From positions 1-64,000 of the forward strand of contig CANLQH010000003.1 in the NCBI GenBank assembly GCA_947493285.1: a stretch of DNA of 64,000 bases, given 5' to 3'. This document shows positions 1 to 9,228 of this stretch, in pieces. Position 1 is the first letter of the stretch; every line of letters starts with the position of its first letter. Made by a program: the position numbers and the translations under genes. The notes beneath the pieces were generated by a model, which was not told the origin of the DNA, did no database searches, and saw nothing but the letters and a program-made list of their open reading frames with translations. This DNA comes from an uncultured Tenacibaculum sp. Its GTDB lineage: Bacteria > Bacteroidota > Bacteroidia > Flavobacteriales > Flavobacteriaceae.

Positions 1-504
1 TCGGCGATTATAAATTAGAAGGCTGTAATACAGCATGGCCATTGAATTTAACGACGGATTGGACAGATAACTGTTCATCTGGAGGTCAAGGCATCCAGTC
101 TGATGGCGGAGTAGATCAACCGGATACAAATAATGGTTGTACACAAAACCGATTATATACATTTACAATCACCGACGATTGTGGAAACAGTGATACAGAG
201 ACGACATTAGTATCAAGAGATTACGATATGACTGCCCCAGAGATTGTAGATATCGGCGATTATAAATTAGAAGGCTGTAATACAGCATGGCCATTGAATT
301 TAACGACGGATTGGACAGATAACTGTTCAGCAGGCGGTCAAGGCATCCAGTCAGATGGCGGAGTAGATCAACCGGATACAAATAATGGTTGTACACAAAA
401 CCGATTATATACATTTACAATTACAGACGATTGTGGTAATAGTGATACAGAGACAACATTAGTTTCAAGAGATTACGACATGACAGCCCCAGAGATTGTA
501 GATT
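1..504 (+). repeat. Two 252-bp in-frame tandem repeats
   Basis: Bases 1-252 and 253-504 are near-identical copies of one 84-codon unit, starting with tcggcgattataaattag at 1 and again at 253. Differences are few and mostly third-position or conservative (for example around 82-90 against 334-342). A strongly diverged third unit follows to about 730. More copies probably lie to the left of the window. Confidence 0.93.
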
Positions 505-1532
505 TACCAGAAGTACCACAATTGTGTAACGAAGAGTTGCCTGAATCTTTAGAGGCTAGATGGGAAGATAATTGTTCAGAAGGTGGTGATTTAATAGCGA
601 CTAAAGAAAACGAAAGAACGGAAGGTTGTATTAAATACGCAGATTATATCTTCGAAGCTGAAGATGATTGTGGAAACAAAGTGAGAGAAGTAGTTACCTT
701 GTCATCTGAATTTGATCAGTTTGAAGCTTGTGAGACAGCTTTTGCTAGATATGATGAAAATTCATGTTTCTTAAATGATGGATTTAACCGTTGGGGTTGG
801 ACAAATTACTTCGCAGAAGAAGGGGTTTACACGATGCCGTTGTATGCTGGGGCTCCAGTTTGTGATCCAGTAGCTGAAGGTAAAGGAACTCAGACGGGTG
901 AGGTTACGGTAACCTATCAAGGAGGCTTTGTATCAGTGGAATACAATTTGTTTGAAGGCTATGCTATGAATACAGCTCAGGTGTATATTGGTTGTGAAAA
1001 GTATCCTACAAATAAAAAGGGTAAAGAAACAGTTGCGCCAGGTCAGTATAATTTCAAATCAGGTAACTTAGATTATGGTTATAATTATAAGTTTGAACCA
1101 GTTGCAGCTACAGGGCCAATATATGTAATAGCTCATGCGGTAACATGCGAGGAAATTTGTAGATGTTCAGTTCCTACAGATGAAGGTAAAGAAATTGAAA
1201 CTTCAGGTAGTATTAATTGTGGAGAAGCAGAAAGTCAATCAGCTGAAATTATTGAACCAATAAGTTTCAGAGCATATCCTGTTCCGTTTGAAGATGAGTT
1301 GTCAATTGAGTACAAGTATGAGTTTGATACTGATGTGACGATTGAAGTGTATACTATTAATGGTTTACTAATTAAGAAAGTTGTTAATGATTCTTATGAA
1401 AAATCAACTAGTAATATAACTAAGTTAGATTTAACAGGAGTTCAGAATCAAACATTAATAGTTAGGTTAATAACAAGTAAGGGAGTAGCTAACAGAAAAG
1501 TTATCGCTAAACGAGCTAAGAAGAGAAAGTAA
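1..1532 (+). CDS. T9SS-exported repetitive surface protein, 5' end missing
   Basis: The open frame runs in from the left window edge (codons from base 3), so the N-terminus is missing. What remains is two almost identical 84-residue Cys-rich modules, each with the motifs TDWTDNCS, ITDDCGN and DYDMTAPEIVD, then a diverged third module, a non-repetitive region with more cysteines (about 715-1230), and a C-terminal part of about 90 residues that begins near FRAYPVPFEDEL and ends in basic residues. That tail resembles the type A C-terminal sorting domain by which the type IX secretion system exports and anchors proteins. The modules look like HYR/Ig-like adhesin repeats; ligand unknown. It converges on the stress-protein gene across a shared terminator. 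Adhesin role is inferred, T9SS export is well supported. Confidence 0.8.
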   Translation, partial: GDYKLEGCNTAWPLNLTTDWTDNCSSGGQGIQSDGGVDQPDTNNGCTQNRLYTFTITDDCGNSDTETTLVSRDYDMTAPEIVDIGDYKLEGCNTAWPLNLTTDWTDNCSAGGQGIQSDGGVDQPDTNNGCTQNRLYTFTITDDCGNSDTETTLVSRDYDMTAPEIVDLPEVPQLCNEELPESLEARWEDNCSEGGDLIATKENERTEGCIKYADYIFEAEDDCGNKVREVVTLSSEFDQFEACETAFARYDENSCFLNDGFNRWGWTNYFAEEGVYTMPLYAGAPVCDPVAEGKGTQTGEVTVTYQGGFVSVEYNLFEGYAMNTAQVYIGCEKYPTNKKGKETVAPGQYNFKSGNLDYGYNYKFEPVAATGPIYVIAHAVTCEEICRCSVPTDEGKEIETSGSINCGEAESQSAEIIEPISFRAYPVPFEDELSIEYKYEFDTDVTIEVYTINGLLIKKVVNDSYEKSTSNITKLDLTGVQNQTLIVRLITSKGVANRKVIAKRAKKRK

Positions 1533-1545
1533 CCTGAATTATTGA

Positions 1546-1608
1546 GGAGTGCGGTCTAAGAAAATAGATAAATAATTTTTGTGATTTTTAGATTTTCTAC
1601 CGCGCTCC
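1546..1608. other. Inverted repeat downstream of the surface-protein gene
   Basis: GGAGTGCGGT (1546-1555) pairs with ACCGCGCTCC (1599-1608), ten pairs with one G-U, around a 43-base AT-rich loop. No T-tract follows, so it is not a standard terminator. It could stabilise the 3' end of the transcript. Confidence 0.4.
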
Positions 1609-1633
1609 ATATTACAAACAAAAAAGTATTAAC

Positions 1634-1669
1634 AAAAAAATACTGAGATGTAAGTCTCAGTATTTTTTT
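1634..1669. terminator. Bidirectional intrinsic terminator
   Basis: A perfect 15-bp stem (1634-1648 with 1655-1669) has core TACTGAGA/TCTCAGTA, a six-base loop, and A-tract and T-tract ends. It separates the convergent surface-protein and stress-protein genes and can serve both. Confidence 0.9.
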
Positions 1670-1695
1670 GTTAATTAAATTTTAATAGCTCAATT

Positions 1696-2523
1696 CTAAA
1701 CTTTAAAAGTAAGCATTGGTTTTATAGCTTTTTTTGATAAGTGTTTGGTAATGCTTCCGTTAAATATATGAGATAAACCGCTTCGTCCATGTGTAGCTAA
1801 AGCAATAACATCAGCATTAATTTCATTGGAATAATTTAAGATCCCTCTTTCAACAGATGAATCATTATAAACATTTATTGAGTAGTTTTTAAGTTTGTGA
1901 TTGTTTACGAAATTCTGAATACGATCTTTTGTTTTTTGAGTGTTTTCAAATTTTTGAGGCGTATTAATTTTCAATAAATGTATTTTACTATCAAAATTAT
2001 TAGCAAAATCTAAAAATCGTGTAAAGGCTTTGTTTTTATCAGGTTTAAAACTAGAAGCAAAAATTAAGTTTTTTGGATTAAAATTATCACCGTCTTTTTT
2101 TGTTACTAAAACAGGAGCTTCAGAATTTCGGACAACTTTTTCGGTATTAGATCCAATAAGAATCTCTTCTAAATCAGTATGTCCTTTAGATCCCATAACA
2201 ATTAAATCAGCATTAATTTTTTTACCATAATCACGAATTCCTTCATATGGATTTTGAAATCTAATAGAGTGTTTTACATTGTTGTTTTCAGGAAAAAATT
2301 TCTGTTTGTAATTAATTAATTTATCGCGTACTTTTCTTATGTATAGCATGCTTTCAGGAATGCTAAAATTACTTCCTCCCCCCATATCAATAATTCCTGT
2401 AGGAATTTCAATCATATGAAGTAAATGCACTTCACTATTAGAGTTTTTTGCTACTGAAGAAGCTAGTTTAGATGCGTATTCTGAAGGTTTTGAAAAATCG
2501 GTGGGTACAAGTATTTTTTTCAT
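1696..2523 (-). CDS. Universal stress protein, tandem UspA domains
   Basis: About 275 residues forming two UspA domains in tandem. The frame is open upstream to 2571, but the protein aligns with the family from MKKILVPTDF, so the ATG at 2523 is chosen. The first domain keeps the ATP-binding signature G-2x-G-9x-G-S (in MGSKGHTDLEEILIGS). The second has the related THGRSGLSHIFNGS, with Ala at the first Gly position. Flavobacteria usually carry several such proteins, which bind ATP and act in starvation or redox stress; the exact role here cannot be told. Single-gene unit ending at the shared terminator. Confidence 0.88.
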   Translation of the reverse strand: MKKILVPTDFSKPSEYASKLASSVAKNSNSEVHLLHMIEIPTGIIDMGGGSNFSIPESMLYIRKVRDKLINYKQKFFPENNNVKHSIRFQNPYEGIRDYGKKINADLIVMGSKGHTDLEEILIGSNTEKVVRNSEAPVLVTKKDGDNFNPKNLIFASSFKPDKNKAFTRFLDFANNFDSKIHLLKINTPQKFENTQKTKDRIQNFVNNHKLKNYSINVYNDSSVERGILNYSNEINADVIALATHGRSGLSHIFNGSITKHLSKKAIKPMLTFKV

Positions 2524-2588
2524 AATAAAAAGGCTTTTAGAAGGATAGTGTTTTAAATTTACGAAAAACATTTTGATTTAGAAAGATA

Positions 2589-2620
2589 TTTGTATGTTAA
2601 TGAATAACTTACTATATTTG
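2589..2620 (+). promoter_or_regulatory. Promoter of rimP-nusA-infB
   Basis: TATATTTG (2613-2620) matches the Bacteroidota -7 consensus TAnnTTTG and is preceded by TTTG (2589-2592) at a 20-bp spacing, a normal -33 distance. Transcription should start near 2627, leaving a leader of about 55 nt. Confidence 0.75.
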
Positions 2621-2647
2621 CAGCAAATTTATTAATTAGATAGATGA

Positions 2648-2671
2648 AGGGGACGAGAGTCCCCTCTTTTT
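2648..2671 (+). promoter_or_regulatory. Terminator-like hairpin in the rimP leader (possible attenuator)
   Basis: GGGGAC (2649-2654) and GTCCCC (2659-2664) form a six-pair GC-rich stem, extended by A2648-T2665 and closed by a GAGA (GNRA-type) loop, and are followed by TCTTTTT. It sits between the promoter and the rimP start at 2682, where a plain terminator would silence the operon, so attenuation is the natural reading. Confidence 0.65.
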
Positions 2672-2681
2672 ATACCTTAGG

Positions 2682-3143
2682 ATGAATCAAGATAAAGTAA
2701 AAGAATTATTACAGGAAGCCTTGCAAGAGAACGAATCGTTGTATTTAATCGATTTACAATTCTTAGCAAATAGCAAGATTAAAGTAATTATTGATGGAGA
2801 TTCAGGGGTGCCTTTAAGTGAGTGTGTTCGTATTAGTAGAAATATAGAACATAATTTAGATAGGGAAGAAGAAGATTTTTCTTTAGAAGTTACCACTCCA
2901 GATATCGCTCACCCGCTAACTGTTAAGCGTCAGTATAAAAAGAATATTAGTAGAATTTTAAAAGTTAAAACAGCAACTGAAGAATTCGAAGGAACGTTAA
3001 CCGAAGCAGATGAAGATAACATCACTTTGTTTTGGAAAGCAAGAGAGCCTAAGCCAATTGGTAAAGGAAAACATACGGTAGAGAAAACAGTAGCAATACC
3101 GTATCAAGATATTAAAGAAGCAAAAGTGAAGATCATATTTTAA
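2682..3143 (+). CDS. rimP: Ribosome maturation factor RimP
   Basis: 153 residues, the usual length for RimP, which binds the 30S subunit and helps late assembly around S12. The N-terminal alpha/beta domain contains IDGDSGVPLSECVRISRNIE, the family's typical surface segment, followed by the LEVTTPDIAHPLTVKRQY stretch and a C-terminal SH3-like domain (about residues 90-153). Gene order rimP-nusA-infB is conserved in most bacteria, and nusA starts 12 nt downstream, so cotranscription is near certain. Flavobacterial RimP keeps LxVxTPDIxxPL in place of the proteobacterial SSPGLDRPL. Confidence 0.95.
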   Translation: MNQDKVKELLQEALQENESLYLIDLQFLANSKIKVIIDGDSGVPLSECVRISRNIEHNLDREEEDFSLEVTTPDIAHPLTVKRQYKKNISRILKVKTATEEFEGTLTEADEDNITLFWKAREPKPIGKGKHTVEKTVAIPYQDIKEAKVKIIF

Positions 3144-3155
3144 TAAGAGAATGAA

Positions 3156-4412
3156 ATGGAAAACATTGCATTAATTGAGTCATTTTCAGAGTTTAAAGAT
3201 AATAAAAGTATAGACAGAGTAACATTAATGTCTATCTTAGAAGAAGTATTTCGTGCTGCATTAAAACGTAGATTTGGTTCAGACGAGAACTTCGATATAA
3301 TTATCAACCCAGACAAAGGAGATTTAGAAATTTGGAGAAACCGTGTGGTAGTTGCCGATGGAATGTCTGAAGACGATAATGAAGAAATTGAACTTGCTGA
3401 AGCAAGAAAAATCGAACCAGATTTTGAAATTGGGGAAGATGTATCAGAAGAAGTAAAGTTAATAGATTTAGGTAGACGTGCGATCTTAGCATTACGTCAA
3501 AACCTTATTTCTAAAATTCACGAACACGATAGTACTAACATCTTTAAGCAATTTAAAGACTTAGAAGGTGAAATTTATAGTGCAGAAGTGCACCATATTC
3601 GACATAATGCAGTAATTTTGTTAGATGATGAAGGAAATGAGATTGTTTTACCAAAGAGTGAGCAAATTCGTTCAGATTTCTTTAGAAAAGGAGATGCAGT
3701 TCGTGGAGTTATAAAATCGGTAGAATTAAGAGGTAACAAACCAGCTATTATTTTATCAAGAACTTCACCAGCATTTTTAGTAAAATTATTCGAGCAAGAA
3801 ATCCCAGAAGTTTTCGACGGATTAATTACGATTGAAGGTGTTGCTAGAATTCCTGGAGATAAAGCAAAAATTGCTGTAGATTCTTATGATGATAGAATCG
3901 ATCCAGTTGGAGCATGTGTTGGTGTTAAAGGATCACGTATTCACGGTATAGTTCGTGAATTAGGAAACGAAAACATTGATGTAATCAATTATACAAAGAA
4001 CGAGCAGTTATTTGTATCGAGAGCATTAAGTCCAGCAAAAGTAACTTCTGTAGATATTAAGTTATACGAGGAAGAGAAAAATGGTAAAAAAGGACGTGTA
4101 AACGTTTTATTAAAACCAGAAGAAGTTTCGAAAGCAATTGGTCGTGCAGGAGTAAATATCCGTTTAGCAAGTGAGTTAACAGGATATGAAATTGATGTAC
4201 AACGTGAAGGTTTAGAAGAAGAAGATGTTGAGTTAACAGAATTTTCTGATGAAATCGAAGCTTGGGTAATTGAAGAATTCAAGAAAATTGGTTTAGATAC
4301 TGCAAAGAGTGTACTTGAAAAAGACGTATCGATGTTAGTGCAAAGAACCGATTTAGAGGAGGAAACAATTTTAGATGTTCAACGAATTTTAAGAGAAGAA
4401 TTCGAAGACTAA
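3156..4412 (+). CDS. nusA: Transcription termination/antitermination factor NusA
   Basis: 418 residues. The RNA-polymerase-binding N-terminal domain (about 1-125) is followed by an S1 domain (about 130-200, starting near LEGEIYSAEVHH) and tandem KH domains (about 230-350, with DPVGACVGVKGSRIHGIVRELG and KAIGRAGVNIRLASELTGYEI). The acidic C-terminal repeats of E. coli NusA are absent, as in other Bacteroidota. NusA modulates pausing and hairpin-dependent termination, which makes the terminator-like hairpin in its own leader noteworthy. Second gene of the operon. Confidence 0.96.
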   Translation: MENIALIESFSEFKDNKSIDRVTLMSILEEVFRAALKRRFGSDENFDIIINPDKGDLEIWRNRVVVADGMSEDDNEEIELAEARKIEPDFEIGEDVSEEVKLIDLGRRAILALRQNLISKIHEHDSTNIFKQFKDLEGEIYSAEVHHIRHNAVILLDDEGNEIVLPKSEQIRSDFFRKGDAVRGVIKSVELRGNKPAIILSRTSPAFLVKLFEQEIPEVFDGLITIEGVARIPGDKAKIAVDSYDDRIDPVGACVGVKGSRIHGIVRELGNENIDVINYTKNEQLFVSRALSPAKVTSVDIKLYEEEKNGKKGRVNVLLKPEEVSKAIGRAGVNIRLASELTGYEIDVQREGLEEEDVELTEFSDEIEAWVIEEFKKIGLDTAKSVLEKDVSMLVQRTDLEEETILDVQRILREEFED

Positions 4413-4424
4413 TACAAAAAGGAA

Positions 4425-4459
4425 GTCAGCATTTCCTGGGTGATAACACAAAAGCTGAC
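4425..4459 (+). other. Small inverted repeat between nusA and infB
   Basis: GTCAGC (4425-4430) pairs with GCTGAC (4454-4459), with partial extension inward. It lies in a 120-nt gap that is long for a gap inside this operon. There is no T-tract. A processing or translational-control element is possible; function unknown. Confidence 0.3.
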
Positions 4460-4532
4460 AATTAAAGAAAAAGAACATAACTATACCCAAAGTATAAAGT
4501 GTGTTTTTTCAATAAAAAGTATAAAATAATTT

Positions 4533-7358
4533 ATGGCTGAAGCTAAAAAATTAAGACTTAATAAAGTATTAAGAGAATTAAATATCTCTTTAGACAGGGC
4601 TGTCGAGCACTTGGCTAAAAATGGTCACGAAATCGAAGCACGTCCTACTACTAAAATATCTTCTGCAGAGTATCAAATTTTATTTGATGGTTTTCAGACT
4701 GATAAATCTAAAAAAGTTGCCTCTAAAGAAGTTGGTGAAGAGAAGCGTAAGGAGAAAGAGGCTATTCGTCTGAAGTTAGAAGAAGAGCAAGAAAAGAAGA
4801 GGATAGAAGACGAAGCTAAGAAGCAAGAAGTTTTAAAAGCTAAAGCTGAAAAGTTAGAGTTAAAAACTGTTGGTAAAATAGATGTAAAAACTGGTAAAAC
4901 AGTTGAAGAAGCTAAAGAACCAATAGCGGAAGCTGAAAAAGTTGAAGAACCTAAAAAAGAAGCTCCGGTTAAAGAAACTAAAGAAGTTGAAAAGCCAGTA
5001 GCTAAGGTTGAAGAAAAGAAACCAACTCCTAAAAAAGTTGAAAAACCAAAAGAGGTAAAAGCAGAAACTCCTAAAAAAGAAGAAGCTAAAACTCCTAAAA
5101 AGGTTGTAGAAACAAAAAAGGAAGAAGTGAAAGCTGAACCAGCAGTTGAAATTACTGCAGAGAATGCTGAGAAATTAAAAACTCAGTATAAAAAATTAGA
5201 CGGTCCTAAAATTACAGGTCAAAAAATTGACTTAAAACAATTTGAAAGACCTAAGAAGAAAAAACCAGATGCTAAAGCAGACGCGGATAAGAAAAAGCGT
5301 AAAAGAATTAGCAAACCAGGTACGCCAAGAACTGGAGGAGGTGGTGTTGGTAGACCTCAAGGTAATCGTCCAGGAGGAGGAAACCGAGGAGGAAACAACC
5401 GTCCAGGATTTAGAGGAAGAGGAGCACAAAGACCAGCAGTTAAAAAAGAAGAACCTACAGAAGCAGAAGTACAAAAACAAGTACGTGAAACTTTAGAAAG
5501 GCTTCAAGGGAAATCTAAAAAAGGTAAAGGAGCAAAATACCGTAGAAATAAAAGAGATGCTCACCGTGAACAATCAGAAGCAGATTTACAAGCAGCTCAA
5601 GCTGAAAGTAAAGTATTAAAAGTAACAGAATTTGTTACGGTTAGTGAAGTTGCTACGATGATGGACGTTCCGGTAACAAACATTATTTCTTCATGTATGA
5701 TGCTTGGAATGATGGTAACAATGAATCAGCGTTTAGATGCTGAAACTTTATCAATCGTTGCAGAAGAATTTAATTATACAGTAGAATTTGTTGGAGCTGA
5801 AGTAGAGGAATCTATTGAAGAAGTAGAAGATAAACCAGAAGATTTAGAAACTCGTGCGCCAATTATTACGGTAATGGGTCACGTAGATCACGGTAAAACT
5901 TCGTTATTAGATTATATCCGTAAAGCAAATGTAATTGAAGGTGAATCAGGAGGAATTACACAGCATATTGGTGCTTACGCAGTAAGTGTTGGAGATCAAA
6001 AAATTGCTTTCTTAGATACACCAGGTCACGAGGCCTTTACAGCAATGCGTGCTCGTGGAGCTCAAGTAACAGATTTAGTAATTATTGTTGTGGCGGCGGA
6101 TGATGATGTAATGCCTCAAACAAAAGAAGCAATATCGCATGCGCAAGCAGCAGGAGTACCAATCATATTTGCAATAAATAAGATTGATAAGCCAAATGCG
6201 AATCCAGATAATATTAAAACACAACTTTCTTCTATGAACTTATTAGTAGAAGATTGGGGAGGTAATATTCAATCTCAAGAAATTTCTGCTAAAACAGGTC
6301 AAGGAGTTGAAGAATTATTAGAAAAAGTATTATTAGAAGCAGAAGTATTAGAGTTAAAAGCAAACCCTAATAAGAATGCAACCGGAGCTGTAGTAGAAGC
6401 TTTATTAGATAAAGGTAGAGGATATGTATCTACAATTTTAGTACAAGCAGGTAGCTTAAAAATTGGAGATTATATTTTAGCCGGAAAGCATAGTGGTAAA
6501 GTAAGAGCTATGTTTGATGATAAAGGAAATAAAGTTAAAGTAGCAGGACCATCAACACCAGTATCAATCTTAGGATTAGACGGTGCACCACAAGCAGGTG
6601 ATAAGTTTAATGTATTTGATGATGAGCGTGAAGCGAAGCAAATCGCAGCAAAACGTTCTCAATTACAACGTGAGCAATCTGTAAGAACGCAAAAAACGTT
6701 AACATTAGCAGAAATTGGTCGTCGTATTGCATTAGGAGATTTCAAAGAATTAAACATTATCTTAAAAGGAGATGTAGATGGTTCGGTAGAAGCCTTAACA
6801 GATTCTTTCCAGAAATTATCTACTGAAGAAATTCAGGTTAATATATTACATAAAGGAGTTGGAGCAATTACAGAGTCTGATGTATTATTAGCAACAGCAT
6901 CTGATGCAATTATTGTTGGATTTAACGTACGTCCGCAAGGAAATGCTCGTGTAGTAGCAGATAGAGAGGAAGTTGATATTAGAACATACTCTATTATCTA
7001 CGATGCTATCAACGACTTGAAAGATGCAATGGAAGGAATGTTATCTCCTGAAATGAAAGAAGAAGTTCTTGGTAATGTTGAAATTAGAGAAGTTTATAAA
7101 ATTTCTAAAGTTGGTAACATTGCAGGATGTATGGTAATGAGTGGTAAGATTACAAGAGATGCTAAGGTTCGTATTATTCGTGACGGAATTGTTGTTCACG
7201 ACGGATTATTAACTTCATTAAAGCGTTTTAAAGACGATGTTAAAGAAGTAACGAAAGGATACGATTGTGGTCTTCAAATTAAAGGATACAACGATATTAA
7301 AGAAGGAGATACTATTGAAGCTTATACTGAAGTAGCAGTTAAGAAAAAACTTAAATAA
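4533..7358 (+). CDS. infB: Translation initiation factor IF-2
   Basis: 941 residues. A short IF2_N domain (1-50) precedes a long Lys/Glu/Ala-rich low-complexity linker (about 60-215) and an Arg/Gly-rich stretch (about 265-300), then a second N-domain (about 365-425). The GTPase domain shows G1 GHVDHGKT near residue 448, G3 DTPGHEAF near 495 and G4 NKID near 549. Domains II, III and C2 follow to the end, where initiator tRNA binds. IF-2 delivers fMet-tRNA to the 30S subunit and drives subunit joining. Last gene of the operon, followed by a strong terminator. Confidence 0.97.
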   Translation: MAEAKKLRLNKVLRELNISLDRAVEHLAKNGHEIEARPTTKISSAEYQILFDGFQTDKSKKVASKEVGEEKRKEKEAIRLKLEEEQEKKRIEDEAKKQEVLKAKAEKLELKTVGKIDVKTGKTVEEAKEPIAEAEKVEEPKKEAPVKETKEVEKPVAKVEEKKPTPKKVEKPKEVKAETPKKEEAKTPKKVVETKKEEVKAEPAVEITAENAEKLKTQYKKLDGPKITGQKIDLKQFERPKKKKPDAKADADKKKRKRISKPGTPRTGGGGVGRPQGNRPGGGNRGGNNRPGFRGRGAQRPAVKKEEPTEAEVQKQVRETLERLQGKSKKGKGAKYRRNKRDAHREQSEADLQAAQAESKVLKVTEFVTVSEVATMMDVPVTNIISSCMMLGMMVTMNQRLDAETLSIVAEEFNYTVEFVGAEVEESIEEVEDKPEDLETRAPIITVMGHVDHGKTSLLDYIRKANVIEGESGGITQHIGAYAVSVGDQKIAFLDTPGHEAFTAMRARGAQVTDLVIIVVAADDDVMPQTKEAISHAQAAGVPIIFAINKIDKPNANPDNIKTQLSSMNLLVEDWGGNIQSQEISAKTGQGVEELLEKVLLEAEVLELKANPNKNATGAVVEALLDKGRGYVSTILVQAGSLKIGDYILAGKHSGKVRAMFDDKGNKVKVAGPSTPVSILGLDGAPQAGDKFNVFDDEREAKQIAAKRSQLQREQSVRTQKTLTLAEIGRRIALGDFKELNIILKGDVDGSVEALTDSFQKLSTEEIQVNILHKGVGAITESDVLLATASDAIIVGFNVRPQGNARVVADREEVDIRTYSIIYDAINDLKDAMEGMLSPEMKEEVLGNVEIREVYKISKVGNIAGCMVMSGKITRDAKVRIIRDGIVVHDGLLTSLKRFKDDVKEVTKGYDCGLQIKGYNDIKEGDTIEAYTEVAVKKKLK

Positions 7359-7382
7359 AAATCACTTTTATAGTAAAATTTT

Positions 7383-7413
7383 AAAAGACACCTTAATTAA
7401 GGTGTCTTTTTTT
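7383..7413 (+). terminator. Terminator of rimP-nusA-infB
   Basis: A 12-bp stem (7383-7394 with 7399-7410) with core GACACCTT/AAGGTGTC, an AATT loop, and a continuing T-run. Confidence 0.93.
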
Positions 7414-7689
7414 GTTCTCTTTTTTTAATATTGACATTTTTCATCATATTTTCTTAAGAATAAAGATGTTGAATAATTATTATAATTCATGATTACAAGT
7501 GATATTTAAAAGAGTTTTTCACTATTTAAAATATTTTTTTGTCTATTAAAATATACTTGTATATTGCATATCGTTAAAAAACCCTTCATTTTATTATTAA
7601 TATAATAAAATTTTAACTAATTCTTCACGTGAATTTTGTTTTTCGGTTTTTAGCACAAAACAATTAACTAATTTTAAATTTTTCACAAC
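7414..7689. other. AT-rich intergenic region with two palindromes
   Basis: No credible gene is seen in the 331 bp between infB and the protease gene. Besides the infB terminator it holds an AT-only palindrome (arms 7588-7596 and 7603-7611) and a perfect 10-bp palindrome TTCACGTGAA (7624-7633), 57 bp before the protease start, which could be an operator. No clean TAnnTTTG element was found. Confidence 0.4.
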
Positions 7690-8673
7690 ATGAAAAGAAT
7701 TTTTCTAACAATGGCAATTGCTGCTGGAATTTTAGTAGGCTGTCAAACAAATGAACAAAACCCGAATTTAGAACCAGAAATTGAATCAGTAGCTGATTTA
7801 GCTGCTTTACCAAGAGCGGATAAGCAATGTTTTGCTAATGATGTTTTAAATGAAAACATGGCAAAAGATGCAGGCTTAAAGGATAGAATGGATGAAATAG
7901 AATCTTTTACAGCAAATTATGTTGAAAAAGTTCAAAAAGGAGAGCTTCAATCTAGATTAGTAAATGGTAAAATTCAAATTCCTGTTGTATTTCACGTTAT
8001 TTATAAAAGATCTAGTGAGAATGTATCTTTGTCTACCTTACAAGGTCAGATTGAAGCAATGAATGAAGATTTTAACTTGCAAAACCCAAATAGAGGAGCA
8101 TTGCCAGCAGAGTTTGCAGGTGTTGAAGCGAATGTAGGTATCGATTTTGTTATTGAAGATGTAATCAGAGTTCAAAATAGAAAGAAAAGAAGTTGGAGAC
8201 CAAATGATGATATGAAATTTTCTTCAAAAGGAGGAAGTGATGTTGTAAACCCTCAAGAGTTTTTAAATATTTGGGTTGTTAATTACATGCCGTACCAAGG
8301 AGGTCAAATTTTAGGATATGCTCAATTTCCTGGAGGTAGCTGGGCTACAGATGGTGTTGTAATGGCAGCTCCTTTTGTTGGTCGTAACCAAAGAACTGCT
8401 ACTCACGAAGTAGGTCACTGGTTAAATTTACGTCACATTTGGGGTGACGGTGGATGTGGAGCAAGTGATTTTGTTGCTGATACTCCAGATGCTGATGGTA
8501 ATAGTAGAGGATGTCCTTCTTACCCAACTATTGAGTGTGGAAGTGCTAACATGACTATGAACTTTATGGATTATTCTGATGATAGTTGTATGTATATGTT
8601 TACTAATGGTCAAAAAGCTAGAATGGAAGCAGTATTTGCTCCAGGAGGTTTTAGAGCTACAATGGCTGACTAA
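7690..8673 (+). CDS. M43-family (cytophagalysin/pappalysin) zinc metalloprotease, lipoprotein
   Basis: 327 residues with a lipoprotein signal (lipobox ILVGC, Cys18), so it is probably envelope-attached after lipidation. The extended zinc motif HEVGHWLNLRH (HExxHxxxxxH, His239/His243/His249 with Glu240) and the downstream Met-turn MNFMDYSDDSCMYMF are the hallmarks of the M43 cytophagalysin branch. Four cysteines near the active site (GGCGAS, RGCPSY, IECGSA, DDSCMY) match the family's disulfide pattern. No T9SS sorting domain follows the catalytic domain, unlike many secreted relatives. Substrate unknown. Single-gene unit with its own terminator. Confidence 0.88.
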   Translation: MKRIFLTMAIAAGILVGCQTNEQNPNLEPEIESVADLAALPRADKQCFANDVLNENMAKDAGLKDRMDEIESFTANYVEKVQKGELQSRLVNGKIQIPVVFHVIYKRSSENVSLSTLQGQIEAMNEDFNLQNPNRGALPAEFAGVEANVGIDFVIEDVIRVQNRKKRSWRPNDDMKFSSKGGSDVVNPQEFLNIWVVNYMPYQGGQILGYAQFPGGSWATDGVVMAAPFVGRNQRTATHEVGHWLNLRHIWGDGGCGASDFVADTPDADGNSRGCPSYPTIECGSANMTMNFMDYSDDSCMYMFTNGQKARMEAVFAPGGFRATMAD

Positions 8674-8701
8674 TTTTAGTAAATAATAATTTTCTATATT
8701 G

Positions 8702-8735
8702 AGGCGTTCTTTAATTAAAGAACGCCTTTGTATTT
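8702..8735 (+). terminator. Terminator after the metalloprotease
   Basis: A perfect 26-bp palindrome (8702-8727) with arms AGGCGTTCTTTAA/TTAAAGAACGCCT followed by an interrupted T-run. Confidence 0.8.
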
Positions 8736-8754
8736 ATAATAAAAATAAAACTCA

Positions 8755-9180
8755 ATGAAATATTTAAAAATAGTTACACCTTTATTTGTTTTACTAATGA
8801 TGAGCTGTTCTGCTCAAAATACAGCAAGTAGCTTTGATATAATTAACTACGAAGCTCAAACGCGAGGTAGTATGGTTAAAATTAATGTAGAAAGCAGTAA
8901 AGTGTATTATAAAACTTATGATAGTGAGGGAGTATATGAGTTATCTAAAGACGAAATAGAGAAGTTAGATAACTTGGTAAGTGAGTTAAATTTGAATGAG
9001 TTAAAAGATTTAGAAGCTCCATCAAAAAATAGTGCAACCGATAGAGCTTTGATTGCTAAAGTTTCATTTAAGGTAAAAGATAAAGAATATACTTCATCTA
9101 CTTTTGATGCTGGTAATCCACCAAAAGAATTAAAGAAGTTAGAAAATTTACTATTCTTATTAGCTAAATTAAAAGAATAA
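8755..9180 (+). CDS. Hypothetical small lipoprotein
   Basis: 141 residues, no family recognised. The N-terminus is a clear lipoprotein signal with the lipobox MMSC (Cys18). The mature part alternates beta-prone and helical segments: an INYEAQTRGS start, a central helical stretch KDEIEKLDNLVSELNLNEL, and a C-terminal helix. It resembles the many short exported proteins of flavobacteria with no assigned role. It lies alone between two terminators, downstream of the metalloprotease. Confidence 0.7.
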   Translation: MKYLKIVTPLFVLLMMSCSAQNTASSFDIINYEAQTRGSMVKINVESSKVYYKTYDSEGVYELSKDEIEKLDNLVSELNLNELKDLEAPSKNSATDRALIAKVSFKVKDKEYTSSTFDAGNPPKELKKLENLLFLLAKLKE

Positions 9181-9211
9181 AAAAAACCGAAGCAATTGCT
9201 TCGGTTTTTTT
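9181..9211. terminator. Bidirectional terminator
   Basis: Perfect palindrome with core CCGAAGCAATTGCTTCGG flanked by A- and T-runs (9181-9210). It lies between the convergent lipoprotein gene and the beta-helix lipoprotein gene. Confidence 0.92.
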
Positions 9212-9228
9212 GTTTTATGAATTATCAA

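Noticed and set aside
1..504. Direct repeats as a CRISPR array
   Set aside because: The repeats are contiguous 252-bp coding units in one reading frame, without spacers, and no cas genes are present.
5242..5496. 84-codon frame inside infB
   Set aside because: It is an out-of-frame shadow of the Lys/Arg/Gly-rich linker of IF-2.
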